NCBI GenBank assembly: GCA_029259935.1
Contig: JAJDEH010000070.1
Span: 1-39,283 of the forward strand
Reading direction: 5' to 3'
DNA from: Planctomycetota bacterium
GTDB lineage: Bacteria > Planctomycetota > Planctomycetia > Pirellulales > Pirellulaceae
Length of the DNA: 39,283 nt
Part shown: in pieces, positions 24,716 to 33,460 of the stretch
Layout of the letters: the number at the start of each line of letters is the position of its first letter
How positions within the stretch are numbered: the stretch's first letter is position 1
Program-made: the position numbers and the translations under genes
Notes under the pieces: generated by a model
The model's input: only the letters and a program-made list of their open reading frames with translations
What the model was told of the DNA's origin: nothing
Databases searched by the model: none

Positions 24716-25472
24716 GGACAGTGTTGGTCGAGCACCGCGAGTGGACCATCGCCAAATGGGTCTTGTAGTCGGCATCGGTCAAGTCGGGATAGTACTCCAG
24801 CAACTGCAGCGTGCGCAACATGCCCTTGTAGATGATCACCTTGGTGGAAAGCGAGCAAATATAGAACACCTTGGCGGTCGCCGATGTCGCGTCACCTCGC
24901 AGCGCATGGCTGGCGCGCTTGCGGATGATATAGAGTTGTCGTTCAAAGTCGTCCCCGGCCAGGTCGTCGCCGGCGGCAATGAACAGTTGCTCGATGTGCG
25001 GTTCGCTATCACGGGCGGTCGGCCCCACGTCGGCTTTGACCGTCTCCTGCGGGACCTTTCTCCAGCCGACCAGGCGCTGGCCCTGCTGGGCAACGATCTG
25101 CTCGACGGTTTCCTTGCACTCCTTGCGTTCAGCCACGTCGGTGGGCAAGAACACGACACCCGCGCCGTACTCACCCGGTTCAGGCAGGTCCGCTTGCAAA
25201 TCTTCTTTGGCGACTTTGGTCAAGAATTCGTGCGGCAGTCCCGTGAGGATCCCGGCACCGTCACCCGTGTTAGGCTCGGAGCCGCAAGCGCCGCGATGCT
25301 CCATGTTCTTCAGAATGACATAGGCATCCTCGACAATCTGGTGGCTTCGTTTGCCTTTAACGTGTGCGACGAAACCAACTCCACAACAGTCTTTTTCATT
25401 CGCCGGATCGTACAACCCCTGCCGTGCGGGGAGACCGAATTGCGTTTCTTTTTTCATGTTCTCATTACTCAC
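24716..25472 (-). pseudogene. gltB: gltB 5' fragment: glutamate synthase large subunit, truncated
   Basis: The first about 250 residues are a good match to the glutamine amidotransferase (class II) domain of glutamate synthase. GLYDPANEKDCCGVGFVAH contains the N-terminal catalytic Cys context, followed by MEHRGACGSEPNTGDGAGIL, and the fragment ends at MVHSRCSTNTVP. A full GltB has about 1500 residues; here the frame leaves the family after STNTVP and reads into the transposase remnant. FMN/Fe-S and synthase domains are missing, so this cannot make glutamate. Start: GTG 25472, or ATG 25457 five codons in; neither has a strong ribosome site. It is probably a duplicate or a copy cut by the insertion; an intact gltB should exist elsewhere. 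Confidence 0.85.
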
Positions 25473-26223
25473 CCGCTTCGATCGGTTGGAGGAAGCGGAA
25501 AAAGAGCCTCTGACTATCTTTGCTCTACCAATTCCTGGTTTTTTCCAACAAGTTCTGAGGGCGGAGCCCTAATCGGCGACGTGCCCGGGTCGATTTCGAT
25601 GGCCCGTTTGATTGTTTCGATGTTGTCAAGTCTCATGACCACTGTTACCGTCCGTATTCTTCGCGGCCTGCGTGGCGTTTAAACTGGAATCAGCCACAAG
25701 TTGCCTGAATATCTGACTGGCCAAAATTCCAAGGCTGGGCGAAGGGAGCATTCACTGAACGTCGCGTTTCGAATGCCCGCCTGCTGGAGTGAAGTTGCTC
25801 TCCTCGCCGAAGCCCCAGCCTCGCGATCCATGCCGGAGTCTTCCCCGTCGACCGATCGCGGTCCCTAGCAGATGATTACGCTCATTCCACCAGCGTTCTC
25901 TTCAAAGTGGACAACGCCACGGCCCACGCTGCGAAAGCCCCAACTGAGCGTTTGCCCTGAGGGTGCCGCCCTCGTACAAGCTGGCATCAGCGACGTTCGG
26001 CGGCAACGCCCTCGCAAAAAGTGTGCCGCAGATGGGGCAGAACCTGCGGCACGAGGCGACGGCATTTTTGGGGCAGTAAGAATGGCCGCCGCCCGATGTG
26101 GCCATCGTAGACTGCTCGGGAGCCGATTGCCAGCACCTGAACGACACCCATGGCATGCGGGCCGAGTTGCACGCGATATTGTCAGGCCGGGAACGTCAAC
26201 GTACCCCGCATGCAAAGCAACGC
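25473..26223. other. Gene-poor stretch with a possible zinc-ribbon remnant
   Basis: About 750 bp with no convincing intact gene. On the minus strand near 25990-26090, one frame reads YCPKNAVASCRRFCPICGTLF and another reads QKCRRLVPQ. With small indels these would give a zinc-ribbon pattern (CPKC...CPICG), so a decayed zinc-ribbon gene is possible but weakly supported. The rest shows nothing I recognise. Confidence 0.25.
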
Positions 26224-27186
26224 CTAATCTCCTGCGAGCCTCTGAATGGCCGCTCGGGAGTATTGGTTGAGATTGAAGTCAGCGGCCAGTACGGCTTTGC
26301 AATACTTCTTCAATGCGGACCTGCGTTCTTTGCTGTCGCCTGCCCAGTCGAGGAACTGCTGGCTACGACGCTTGGCATTCTGAGACCGATTGCCTCGCGC
26401 ATTCACCATGCCGAACATGATTTGACCAAGCTGCTCATTGGGCGCGAGTTTGAAGACGGGACTTGCCTTGATTCTCTTTTCCGCTCGCCGTTGACGTTCG
26501 GCCCGAAGCTCCTGCTGAACCTTGGCCAGGGTCGGCTCTGGCTGGCCGAGCGCCTTCGCGACAGCTGCCATGATGGCCTGGAGGTCGCGTTGGTTGGGGG
26601 CTTGGAAAACTAAGTTGTGGACAACTTTGTTTCCCTTGGCAACCAAGACGGTCATCGCGACGTTTCGATTCAAGCCGTAGTAGCCAGGCCCCTCGACTCC
26701 ATCAACAGACACGCTTACCAATGACTTGGTGAACAACGGGCCTCGCGCCCAACCTTGGAGCATCATGATCATCTTTGCTCGATCGTCGGACAGCAGCACA
26801 AAGTGGCTGGTCAGTTCCTTGTGCCGTGAAGCGTAGAAATCCACCAATCCCAGACCGAATAGAATCCTATCATCGTTACTGAGCCTGTGCACGAAGCAGA
26901 TGAGAGTAGTGCGTTCGTCGGTTTCCTTGACTATCTCCAACTCTTCCGGTTGGTCGGCTTTGATGTGCAGCACCTTAAACGGCTTGATCTTTTCACCGGG
27001 TTGTGGTCCGGAGAAAATGCGCTCTTGAATTGTGCCTGTCGCTTTCGGCTTCTCGTCATCCGCTTGAGCCACGGCCTTTGCAGCAGTGTCGACCATTGGC
27101 GCTGCCCCGACGATTAGGCCCGCTGCCGCCAACGCGAACCAGTAACGAATGAGCGCCCGTCGGTGAAAGCAAGGTGAGCGTTTCAT
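26224..27186 (-). CDS. Secreted thioredoxin-fold (redoxin-like) protein lacking CXXC
   Basis: The 320-residue product starts MKRSPCFHRRALIRYWFALAAAGLIVGA, a typical Sec signal peptide. It continues with a planctomycete redoxin-like domain: PGEKIKPFKV (63-72), TTLICFVHRLSNDDR at the position where thioredoxins have WCxxC, HFVLLSDD, and VEGPGYYGLNRNVAMTVLVA with HNLVFQAPNQRD. The redox Cys pair is absent, so a classical thiol-disulfide role is unlikely; binding or a structural role is possible. The C-terminal about 100 residues are basic and helical. The ATG at 27186 has GAGGAG 3 nt upstream, so the longer open frame to 27471 is not the start. It is divergent from the PIG-L-like gene. Confidence 0.8.
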   Translation of the reverse strand: MKRSPCFHRRALIRYWFALAAAGLIVGAAPMVDTAAKAVAQADDEKPKATGTIQERIFSGPQPGEKIKPFKVLHIKADQPEELEIVKETDERTTLICFVHRLSNDDRILFGLGLVDFYASRHKELTSHFVLLSDDRAKMIMMLQGWARGPLFTKSLVSVSVDGVEGPGYYGLNRNVAMTVLVAKGNKVVHNLVFQAPNQRDLQAIMAAVAKALGQPEPTLAKVQQELRAERQRRAEKRIKASPVFKLAPNEQLGQIMFGMVNARGNRSQNAKRRSQQFLDWAGDSKERRSALKKYCKAVLAADFNLNQYSRAAIQRLAGD

Positions 27187-27522
27187 AATCTCCTCGAGTC
27201 GTTTGACGTTACTGTTCGACAAAATGGCCTTCCGCCGCCGCGGCATGGTGCCGCAGCCAGAGTCGGCAATCGCTTCGCCCATTGTACGCAGTACACATTT
27301 CGGATCGCAAACCCTTGAGTTCGTAGGCCGATGTGCGCAAGGGTCGCTGACGGTTGCGGTGATGTGGAATGTCAAAATCCGGTGGTTTGTTCGGGTTGGT
27401 TCCGTCCTGGTCAGCCGCTCGAACTCTTGTTCCAATCGTTGTCTTTCGAGAATCGGCCTATCTCGCCCCAAGGCTATCCCCTACACTCTCGCCCTCAAAA
27501 CAACAACTCTGGTATGGAAAGC
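27187..27522. other. Divergent intergenic region
   Basis: These 336 bp separate two divergent genes and must contain both promoters. Frames stay open through parts of it on both strands, but nothing in them matches a family. No confident operator, riboswitch or promoter pair was recognised. Confidence 0.4.
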
Positions 27523-28299
27523 ATGCCGAAGTCAAATCGCAGAGCCTTGGTGATCGGCCACCCTGGGCATGAGCTACGGATTCATCATTGGTTGGAAAAG
27601 AACCAGCCGACCGTATTCGTTCTCACCAACGGTGCCGGTGAAGCTGGCGACAACCGTATCCACGAATCCGCCCGCGTTATTCGCCGGGCTGGCGCGATGC
27701 GTGGCCCTTGGTTCGGCCAGCTCTCGGACCGTGAAATCTACGAGATCATCTTGGCGGGCGACGCAGGACCGCTGATCGAGCGGACCGTCGCCCTCATCGA
27801 CTTCCTTTCGGCGCGTCCATGCGACGTGGTCGTGGGAGACATGATTGAGGGATACAATCCCACGCATGATCTCTGCCGCTGCATGATCAACGCGGCAGTC
27901 GAAGTAACGACAATGCGCGAAAGCTATTCGCCGCTCAATTTGGCGTTTGCGCTGACGGGCCACCCCGACGAGCCTGGCGCCTGCAATGCAGCTCCTTCGC
28001 GAATTCTGCGGCTTGACGCTGGCGCGTTGGATCGCAAGTGGGCCGTTGCCGACCGGTATCTTGCTTTGCAAGACGAAGTAAAGAGTGCACGCGAAGAGTT
28101 CGGGCGCGATGCTTTCGCTCGTGAGCAGTTTTTTGAAGCCGACGCGTTGGGTGAATCGCCGCCAACCAATCCGCCGTACTACGAAGAGTACGGATCGCGG
28201 CAGGTGGACAAGGGCCGTTACACTGAGGTGCTTCGGTATCGTGAGCACCTACAGCCCCTGGTTAAGTCGATCCATCGCGCACTTGGATTGACAGCATGA
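27523..28299 (+). CDS. PIG-L/LmbE-like deacetylase with variant metal motif
   Basis: The protein is 258 residues. It begins with a Rossmann-like strand and RALVIGHPGHELRI (7-20), where LmbE/PIG-L enzymes have (A/G)HPDDE. VFVLTNGAGEAGDNR follows, then the second metal region EGYNPTHDLCR (109-119, His115). The family removes acetyl groups from GlcNAc-containing substrates using Zn. Here the first motif is HPGHE: His and Glu are kept but the catalytic Asp pair is changed, so activity is uncertain. The gene overlaps the next glycosyltransferase gene by ATGA, so the two work together, probably on a glycan. ATG 27523 is preferred over ATG 27514 because GGAAA precedes it. Confidence 0.65.
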   Translation: MPKSNRRALVIGHPGHELRIHHWLEKNQPTVFVLTNGAGEAGDNRIHESARVIRRAGAMRGPWFGQLSDREIYEIILAGDAGPLIERTVALIDFLSARPCDVVVGDMIEGYNPTHDLCRCMINAAVEVTTMRESYSPLNLAFALTGHPDEPGACNAAPSRILRLDAGALDRKWAVADRYLALQDEVKSAREEFGRDAFAREQFFEADALGESPPTNPPYYEEYGSRQVDKGRYTEVLRYREHLQPLVKSIHRALGLTA

Positions 28300-29465
28300 G
28301 CGCCCGCCGCATCCTGTTCGGTAACATCTCCATAAGCGGTCGTAGCGGCACGGAGATGTTTCTCTACGATCTGGTTCGTGGCGTCCAGAAACGTGGGTAT
28401 CTCGTCAGCGTCTTTTCGCCGAGGCGAGGCCTGATGGCCATGGAATTCGAAAAGGCGGGTGTGCCGGTCGTGACGAACATGGACGATGTTGCCTGGACAC
28501 CTGATCTCCTGCATTGTCAACACACGCTACCGACACTGGAAATGGTGGGGCGTTTCCCTCAGATTCCCGCCGTCTATGTCTGCCACGACGGGAAGGACTG
28601 GAGTGACTCGGCCCCGCCCCTGCCGTCTGTCGTCCGTTTTGCGGCGGTCGACCTTTTTTGTCGCGACCGCGTGGCTTTCGACACGGGTCGCCCAGCGGCC
28701 GACGTGCAAGTGATTCCCAATTCAGTAGATTTCGCACAGTTTAAACCGCGAGAATCACCACTGCCGCCACACCCCACGCGAGCGATGTTATTCACCAGTC
28801 ACTCCGAGCGGCACGAATATCTTGACACCATCCGCTCCGCCTGTTCGTCGCTGCGGCTCCCCTTAGACGAATTCGGCCCGGCCGTTGGTAGGACAATCGA
28901 TCAACCCGAGCGAATACTGCCCAATTACGACCTCGTATTTGCCAAGGCGCGGTGCGCGCTGGAAGCCATGTCGGCGGGCTGCGCGGTCGTTCTCGCGGGA
29001 CCCGAGGGTGCGGGTCCGATCGTGACGCCTACTGACTTTGATTTGTTTCGCCAATTCAACTTCGGTCGATCGCTCTTAAACTCCAGCGGGGCGACGGAAA
29101 TGCTCGTCCGGCAAATTCGACAATACGACCCCCAGGCGGCACAACAGGTGCAAGCCCGCGTTCGTGGAGAGTGCGGATTGGACAAGATGGTGGATGCCTA
29201 CGTGGACTTGTATGAGGAAGTTCTTGCTACCGAGTACTCATTCGACTGCAACGAGTTAGTGGACTACCTCGGTCGGATCGCCGCGCGCCTCGAATCCCAT
29301 CTGCAACAATTGCACCTCGTCCTAGAGGAACGTGAAGAGAGCATGCGAAACGCCCACGCTACGGCTGAGACAGCAAGTAGTTGGTATCGGCTCTGGCAAC
29401 GCATTTGTCGGATTGCCGGGTTTGAGTTTACTACGCGGGCGGCTGTTGGTGAAATAACGAAATAA
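28296..29465 (+). CDS. GT4-like (GT-B fold) glycosyltransferase
   Basis: The protein is 389 residues. The N-terminal half has ISISGRSGTEMFLYDLVRGVQKRGYLVSVFSP, the usual acceptor-domain start. The hinge region is VQVIPNSVDFAQFKP (137-151). The donor domain holds DLVFAKARCALEAMSAGCAVV (212-232), equivalent to the E-x7-E sugar-nucleotide motif although the second acidic position is not obvious, and a C-terminal helical coiled-coil-like part (about 310-365). These enzymes transfer a sugar from a nucleotide donor to a glycan or lipid at the cytoplasmic face. The start ATG overlaps the stop of the PIG-L-like gene (ATGA), showing translational coupling. The acceptor is unknown. Confidence 0.85.
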   Translation: MSARRILFGNISISGRSGTEMFLYDLVRGVQKRGYLVSVFSPRRGLMAMEFEKAGVPVVTNMDDVAWTPDLLHCQHTLPTLEMVGRFPQIPAVYVCHDGKDWSDSAPPLPSVVRFAAVDLFCRDRVAFDTGRPAADVQVIPNSVDFAQFKPRESPLPPHPTRAMLFTSHSERHEYLDTIRSACSSLRLPLDEFGPAVGRTIDQPERILPNYDLVFAKARCALEAMSAGCAVVLAGPEGAGPIVTPTDFDLFRQFNFGRSLLNSSGATEMLVRQIRQYDPQAAQQVQARVRGECGLDKMVDAYVDLYEEVLATEYSFDCNELVDYLGRIAARLESHLQQLHLVLEEREESMRNAHATAETASSWYRLWQRICRIAGFEFTTRAAVGEITK

Positions 29466-29474
29466 CGCATATAA

Positions 29475-29687
29475 CAGCTTCTGCAGCCCAGTTGGCAATT
29501 AATCGGCGAATTGCTCGACCACGAAGCGTCGGCGCAAGGCAAGGCTTCCACGCGACTGGACTTCATTCAGGCATTGGTAAGCGATTCACCTGACTGGCGG
29601 ACAGCGTATGACACCGAGAATGCCCGCCGAACCATGTTGGCCAATTGTCCCCACGAGCACATCACATTTAGCTACAAGTTCGCGTAA
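29475..29687 (+). pseudogene. Unidentified coding remnant without a start
   Basis: Between TAA (29472-29474) and TAA (29685-29687) lies a 70-codon frame. It has protein-like composition (IGELLDHEASAQGKASTRLD, then SDSPDWRTAYDTENARRTML) and ends in HITFSYKFA. It has no ATG or plausible ribosome site. It is probably the 3' end of a lost gene. I do not recognise its family. Confidence 0.3.
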
Positions 29688-29709
29688 GTCGGTGGGGGCT
29701 CAACTCTCT

Positions 29710-29725
29710 CAAGTGATTTCACTTG
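29710..29725. promoter_or_regulatory. Short palindrome upstream of the zinc-ribbon gene
   Basis: CAAGTGA-TT-TCACTTG is a perfect 7-bp inverted repeat with a 2-nt centre, 85 bp before the ATG at 29811. It could be an operator; there is no other support. Confidence 0.3.
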
Positions 29726-29810
29726 GACCCCGGCGGACGGCACGCTTGCGTCGAAAACTGCGGCGACGTAAGGTCAGAGTTGTGATTCGCAACGGCGAAG
29801 GAATATTGCT

Positions 29811-30890
29811 ATGACGATCAAAGTAAAGTGTCAGTGCGGGCGGGCGCTCAAAGCAAAGTCCACATAGGCTGGCAAGCGAGTAAAGTGTCCCGCTTATGGC
29901 CAAGGGGTCTGCCTGCCTGAACGCCCGAAAACGGATCAATCGGCCAATGAGAATACCCCGGTCGGGAACCAGCCATCCGAGGAGGGTCTGTTCCATTTCG
30001 ACCCGAACGATCCCTTTGGCAACAATTCTGATGAGCCAGAAGGGAAGCCAGCCGAACCCCTTTCCGCTGCCTTAGATATGGGACCACTTCGGGAGCCGGC
30101 CGGCAATGCACTCGGTGCGCCTTGGATGAGCCAGTCAGTACAGCATCCCGTGGCGACCACTACACCTTCTCCTTCTCCGACGGTGAGCAACGACGAGCCA
30201 CAGGCGAGATACTCACCGACTAAAATACTCCAATTTGCTGGGATCGCTGTTTTTGCGGTTGTCGCGTTTGTGGGTCTGTTGATCGGGGGAGTTGGCTTGA
30301 TATTCTCTGACAAGCCTGACGCCGCGGTTAAGAAACAGCTAGTAGGGGAATACAATTTGCGCGTTTACTTCGTATGGCAAGACGTGGATGGCAAGAGGTC
30401 ACCGATGAAGGAAGTAGAGACAAGCACTCCCCGCGTGCATGTTTCCCATTCGTGGTCGGGCTGGAAGGTTGACTTTTTTGGAGAGAAATGGACAGGCAGG
30501 ACTGAGGATCTCGATGACCTGCAGCTTGTCTGTCCGTTTGATCGCGTTGTGGAGGCACTGCCTGAAATCAAGGAAGTCAAACCTCAGGGATCCGCAGATT
30601 CACTGGGTCGCGTCATGAGACTTGCAATGTCAGATGGCGAGATGGTTGTCAGCGCCACGGGCATTCCGCAACCGAGGGCGCCGGTCGCGGAAAAGACCTA
30701 CTACGAACGCCGCGACCGGTTTGGCAAAGTCGAGGGTAACGCCGACAATCTTCCCAGCGACGCGATCATCAAATCGCAGACGGAGCGAATCGACTCATCT
30801 GGCAGTATGAAAATGATAACGGCTACGATTCCAGGAAAGGAAGGAGCGCACGCTTTCTCCTGCATGTTGATCAAGCCATCTGCGAACTAG
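29811..30890 (+). pseudogene. Zinc-ribbon/single-TM protein gene with in-frame TAG
   Basis: From ATG 29811, with GAAGGA upstream, the frame reads MTIKVKCQCGRALKAKST, a TAG (29865-29867), then AGKRVKCPAYGQGVCLPERP. Without the TAG this is the common planctomycete N-terminal zinc ribbon (KCxCG...AGKRVKCPxCG), but the last Cys is also changed (CPAYG). The same frame then continues to 30890 with an acidic/Pro-rich part, a membrane helix (ILQFAGIAVFAVVAFVGLLI, about 30224-30290) and a soluble C-terminal domain of about 190 residues that I do not recognise. Either the gene is inactivated, or translation restarts downstream (for example ATG 30078, 270 residues) and yields a TM protein without the ribbon. 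A sequencing error at the TAG is also possible. Confidence 0.65.
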
Positions 30891-30995
30891 GTTAGGGCCA
30901 CGTCGGGTTTGCGATGTTGGCTTCCTCCAAAAAGATAAATCGACCGGCTCGATTGTGGCAGCACTAACGTTTCAACGCTGAGTGACGTGGAAGGC

Positions 30996-31583
30996 CTAGC
31001 GTCTCGGATAACTGCGGGTGTGCGGGCGAACATAAGTGCCATCTTTTCGGTAGTATCCTCGAACGTGGACCCGACTGCTTCCACCGATTCCACCTCGACT
31101 GGTTCCACCGCGACTGGTTCCACCGCGACTGGTTCCACTAACACCCGAGAAACCACGCTTGGGCGGGTGCATAAATGCACTTGGGTCTACCACTGGCTCC
31201 GGAGGTTTTTTGAGGCTCGATCCCAGCCCATCGCTCGGCGGCCAGGGCGTAGCCTTCAAGTGCTTCCGTGCTTCTACTTCTTCCTCTCGTTTTTTCAGTT
31301 CGGTCCGTTCTTCGGCCAGACGCAGTCGCTCTTCTTCAAGCCGTTTCGCGAAGCCTTTTAGCTCTTTGCGTTCTGCGGCCAGGCGTTTGGTTTCAGCCGC
31401 TAGAGCCCTCTTCTCTTCATTGCGTTGCCGGCGAATTTCTTTGATCCGCTGGTGTCGCTCCCGCTGCTGCTGAGACATTCCACGCGGTCGACGCACGACT
31501 ATCACAGGATTGGGAATGGCGTATCCTTGCGCCATTGCTTCGCTAGCCAGCAGTGATACTAAGACGAAAAGAATCCATTTCAT
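30996..31583 (-). CDS. Small secreted coiled-coil protein
   Basis: The protein is 195 residues. It has a clear signal peptide (MKWILFVLVSLLASEAMAQ), then a highly charged helical coiled coil (about 38-108, rich in Arg/Glu with heptad spacing). Next come a Pro-rich linker, a GGTSR triplicate repeat (about 155-168), and a C-terminal VHVRGYYRKDGTYVRPHTRS motif. That motif is a short sequence found at the end of many small bacterial exported proteins. Function is unknown; it probably acts in the cell envelope. The ATG at 31583 has GAAGGAG about 8 nt upstream. The opposite-strand frame over the same DNA is a shadow. Confidence 0.75.
   Translation of the reverse strand: MKWILFVLVSLLASEAMAQGYAIPNPVIVVRRPRGMSQQQRERHQRIKEIRRQRNEEKRALAAETKRLAAERKELKGFAKRLEEERLRLAEERTELKKREEEVEARKHLKATPWPPSDGLGSSLKKPPEPVVDPSAFMHPPKRGFSGVSGTSRGGTSRGGTSRGGIGGSSRVHVRGYYRKDGTYVRPHTRSYPRR
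31090..31140 (-). repeat. Tandem 15-bp repeats inside the coiled-coil gene
   Basis: The unit GACTGGTTCCACCGC (plus strand) occurs in consecutive near-identical copies and encodes the GGTSR repeats on the minus strand. Copy number may vary between strains. Confidence 0.8.
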
Positions 31584-31620
31584 GGCCGTTCTCCTTCTTC
31601 CCTACATATCGGGATTCGGC

Positions 31621-31950
31621 TTACCACCCGCCAACGTCCAGCCCTAAGGAAAACCCCCACAGCCGCAAATCTACAGAATTGCCGCCTATAGCCACTTCTC
31701 GGTTTACGGCCGGTCGAGTCGAGTGAACGTGAGATCGTTCGTTACGGCGCAAATCTGTAGCCGCAATTTGGCAGGGCGGGCATTTGGTTGGCGGTTTGGC
31801 CACTTCAATGTGGTAGATCGGCTGCTGGCAGGATGTGCAGGCCGATTGCAGGTAGCAATAGCCGCGGTCGCGCCGGTCGGCTTCGAAGCGGCGTTTGAGC
31901 CATGCTTGGCGGATTGCCCAGAGTTGTGTTTCCATTCGCTGTTTAAGCAA
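31621..31950 (-). CDS. Possible small zinc-ribbon protein (uncertain)
   Basis: The frame encodes up to 109 residues from a TTG at 31950. It has a basic N-terminal part (LWAIRQAWLKRRFEADRRDRG) and two Cys pairs, CTSCQQPIYHIEVAKPPTKCPPC, as in a small zinc ribbon. The frame is open further upstream to a TGA near 32010 without a good ATG, and no ribosome site stands out. The tail after the second Cys pair looks random. It could be a real small protein with an unusual start or the remnant of one. Confidence 0.35.
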   Translation of the reverse strand: MLKQRMETQLWAIRQAWLKRRFEADRRDRGYCYLQSACTSCQQPIYHIEVAKPPTKCPPCQIAATDLRRNERSHVHSTRPAVNREVAIGGNSVDLRLWGFSLGLDVGGW

Positions 31951-32115
31951 GGTTATTCGCTCCGTCGAAAATCGCCGTTTCTTACAAATCGGGTCTCGAA
32001 TGCGCGTTCATCAGGCGATTGAGCAGGGAGTTCTTCTGGCCAAAGATTCCTCAAGCAAGTGTACAGTGCCCAGGCTTCGCCCAGGTTTGCTACGTTGGAC
32101 GAGCCAAGCCGTATG

Positions 32116-32820
32116 CTACTGCTTCCGCTCCTGCTCCATGCGGCGTTTGAGCATCTGTTTCAACCTTTCCAATTCCGCCCGCGTTAGCATGGCTTGCTTA
32201 CGCAAGCCGGCGAGCCTTTTCTTGTTGAATTCCTTTCTATCCGCCTTCATTTTCTCCATGCTCTCCAGGAATCGACGCTTGACTCCTGTCTTTTCGAAAG
32301 ACTCGCGGGCTGATTTCATGCTATTGTGCAATCGTTTCATTTCTTTTGCACCTCTAGCTTCGTCGATCTTGACTCTCGCTTGAGCAACGAAATCAATTTG
32401 CTGTGCGGCCTGAAGTCGGGCGCGTAAATCTTCAATGGACATCAGCGGTTCTGCGGGCTTAAGCGATTGCTTGGCTAAACGCGCGGCCAGTTCGTGTTTG
32501 CCAAACGCCAACTGTTCCAGCGTTTTCTTTGCTTCGGCCTTGGTTGTCTTGTCGCTACTCTCTAGGTGATGCTTCAAGATTCCCACCACACGGCTGGTCA
32601 CTTCTCGGTCGGCACTCTTGGCCGCGCGAGCCAGCGCCGGGAAAGCCGAGGCTCCCATTTGCTGCAAAGCGTTGGTGGCCGCCTTGCGATCGGAAAACTG
32701 ATCGGAACCTAGTTGCTGCACGAGTCGCGGAATGTTCGTTTCAATGTCGCTTGAGTAACCGAAGGAAGCACAAGCGAGAATGCTTGCCACCAACAGAGAG
32801 AAACGGAGGGCATAGGTCAT
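32116..32820 (-). CDS. Secreted HEAT-like repeat/coiled-coil protein
   Basis: The protein is 234 residues. It has a signal peptide (MTYALRFSLLVASILACASFGYS), then about two HEAT-like helical pairs (IPRLVQQLGSDQFSDRKAAT and GASAFPALARAAKSADREVT, about 30-75). Residues about 130-234 are Lys/Arg-rich and helical (KRRFLESMEKMKADRKEFNK). Planctomycetes carry many secreted HEAT-repeat proteins of unknown partner. The ATG at 32820 has AGGTAA about 8 nt upstream. Start and length look complete. Confidence 0.75.
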   Translation of the reverse strand: MTYALRFSLLVASILACASFGYSSDIETNIPRLVQQLGSDQFSDRKAATNALQQMGASAFPALARAAKSADREVTSRVVGILKHHLESSDKTTKAEAKKTLEQLAFGKHELAARLAKQSLKPAEPLMSIEDLRARLQAAQQIDFVAQARVKIDEARGAKEMKRLHNSMKSARESFEKTGVKRRFLESMEKMKADRKEFNKKRLAGLRKQAMLTRAELERLKQMLKRRMEQERKQ

Positions 32821-33069
32821 GACGATTACCTACGAAAGAGAATGGTAGAGCCTGCCGATAGCCGGAATTGTAGCAGACGGTCGACGGCCAGCCCCGCGTT
32901 TTTTGAAAATCTCCCGGCCCACGCCAGCGACGTGCGCTCAATGGATTCAGAGTGTCGACTTTCGGCGTCTACCGTTTCCATACGTAGGTTCATTCCGTGG
33001 CGAGAGGGCGAAGTAAAATGTCTTTCGCGCTGCCTGGTGGTATGCGTTGCCTCAGCAGGGGTGTAATTG

Positions 33070-33105
33070 CTGTTGATCGCGGTTTAAGACGGTACCACTT
33101 TCGCG
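33070..33105 (+). repeat. Terminal inverted repeat, left end of the IS21-like element
   Basis: This end starts CTGTTG and ends TACCACTTTCGCG. Compared with the reverse complement of 37679-37714 it matches at 32 of 36 positions. The outermost C/G pair lies one base outside the TG...CA ends. Confidence 0.9.
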
Positions 33106-33122
33106 GGCCAAACAGTACCAGT

Positions 33123-33458
33123 TCACCGGTTGCGGTGTGAATTCAACCGGTGTTTCAGCCAAGGTACTTCGTTGTTCGTTCGCTCACACAGATCCTTCGC
33201 GGCGTCGTAGATTTCAAGACTCTGGAATGCTGCCCATAGGTCCAATTGATTGCCACTCTGGTCGCAAGTGAAGCAGTAAAAGATGTCTCGGGTGCGATGG
33301 ACTGAGAATTCACGGCGGTTGTGATGGGGGCATTCGAGGAGCGGACAGCAGCCGCGGAGTTGATCACCTCGCCCCTCGGTCGGTTCAAACCCGACCAGTT
33401 CCAGCACGCTGCGCATCGGGATCATGGATCGAACGGCTCGATAGTCGATACCAGGCAT
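33123..33458 (-). CDS. Stand-alone CHC2 (DnaG-type) zinc-finger protein
   Basis: The protein is 111 residues. It contains the primase zinc-finger pattern CPHH (Cys-x2-His), then about 17 residues later YCFTC (Cys-x2-Cys), followed by DQSGNQLDLWAAFQSL. This matches DnaG's FHCFGCGxxGDxxxF region. TOPRIM and RNA-polymerase domains are absent, so it cannot prime by itself; it may bind single-stranded DNA or recruit replication proteins to the element. The ATG at 33458 lies 2 bp after the istB stop, without a separate ribosome site, so translation is probably coupled. The longer upstream frame to 33635 overlaps istB and is not used. Confidence 0.85.
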   Translation of the reverse strand: MPGIDYRAVRSMIPMRSVLELVGFEPTEGRGDQLRGCCPLLECPHHNRREFSVHRTRDIFYCFTCDQSGNQLDLWAAFQSLEIYDAAKDLCERTNNEVPWLKHRLNSHRNR

Positions 33459-33460
33459 CG

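Noticed and set aside
24716..25682. Long plus-strand frame continuing from the transposase remnant
   Set aside because: After about 24715 it is the antisense of the clear gltB fragment and reads low-complexity sequence.
27187..27471. N-terminal extension of the redoxin-like frame
   Set aside because: The signal peptide and GAGGAG site place the start at 27186; the extension is Arg-rich and lacks a leader.
31895..32383. 162-codon plus-strand frame
   Set aside because: It is antisense to the signal-peptide-bearing HEAT-like gene and has no independent support.
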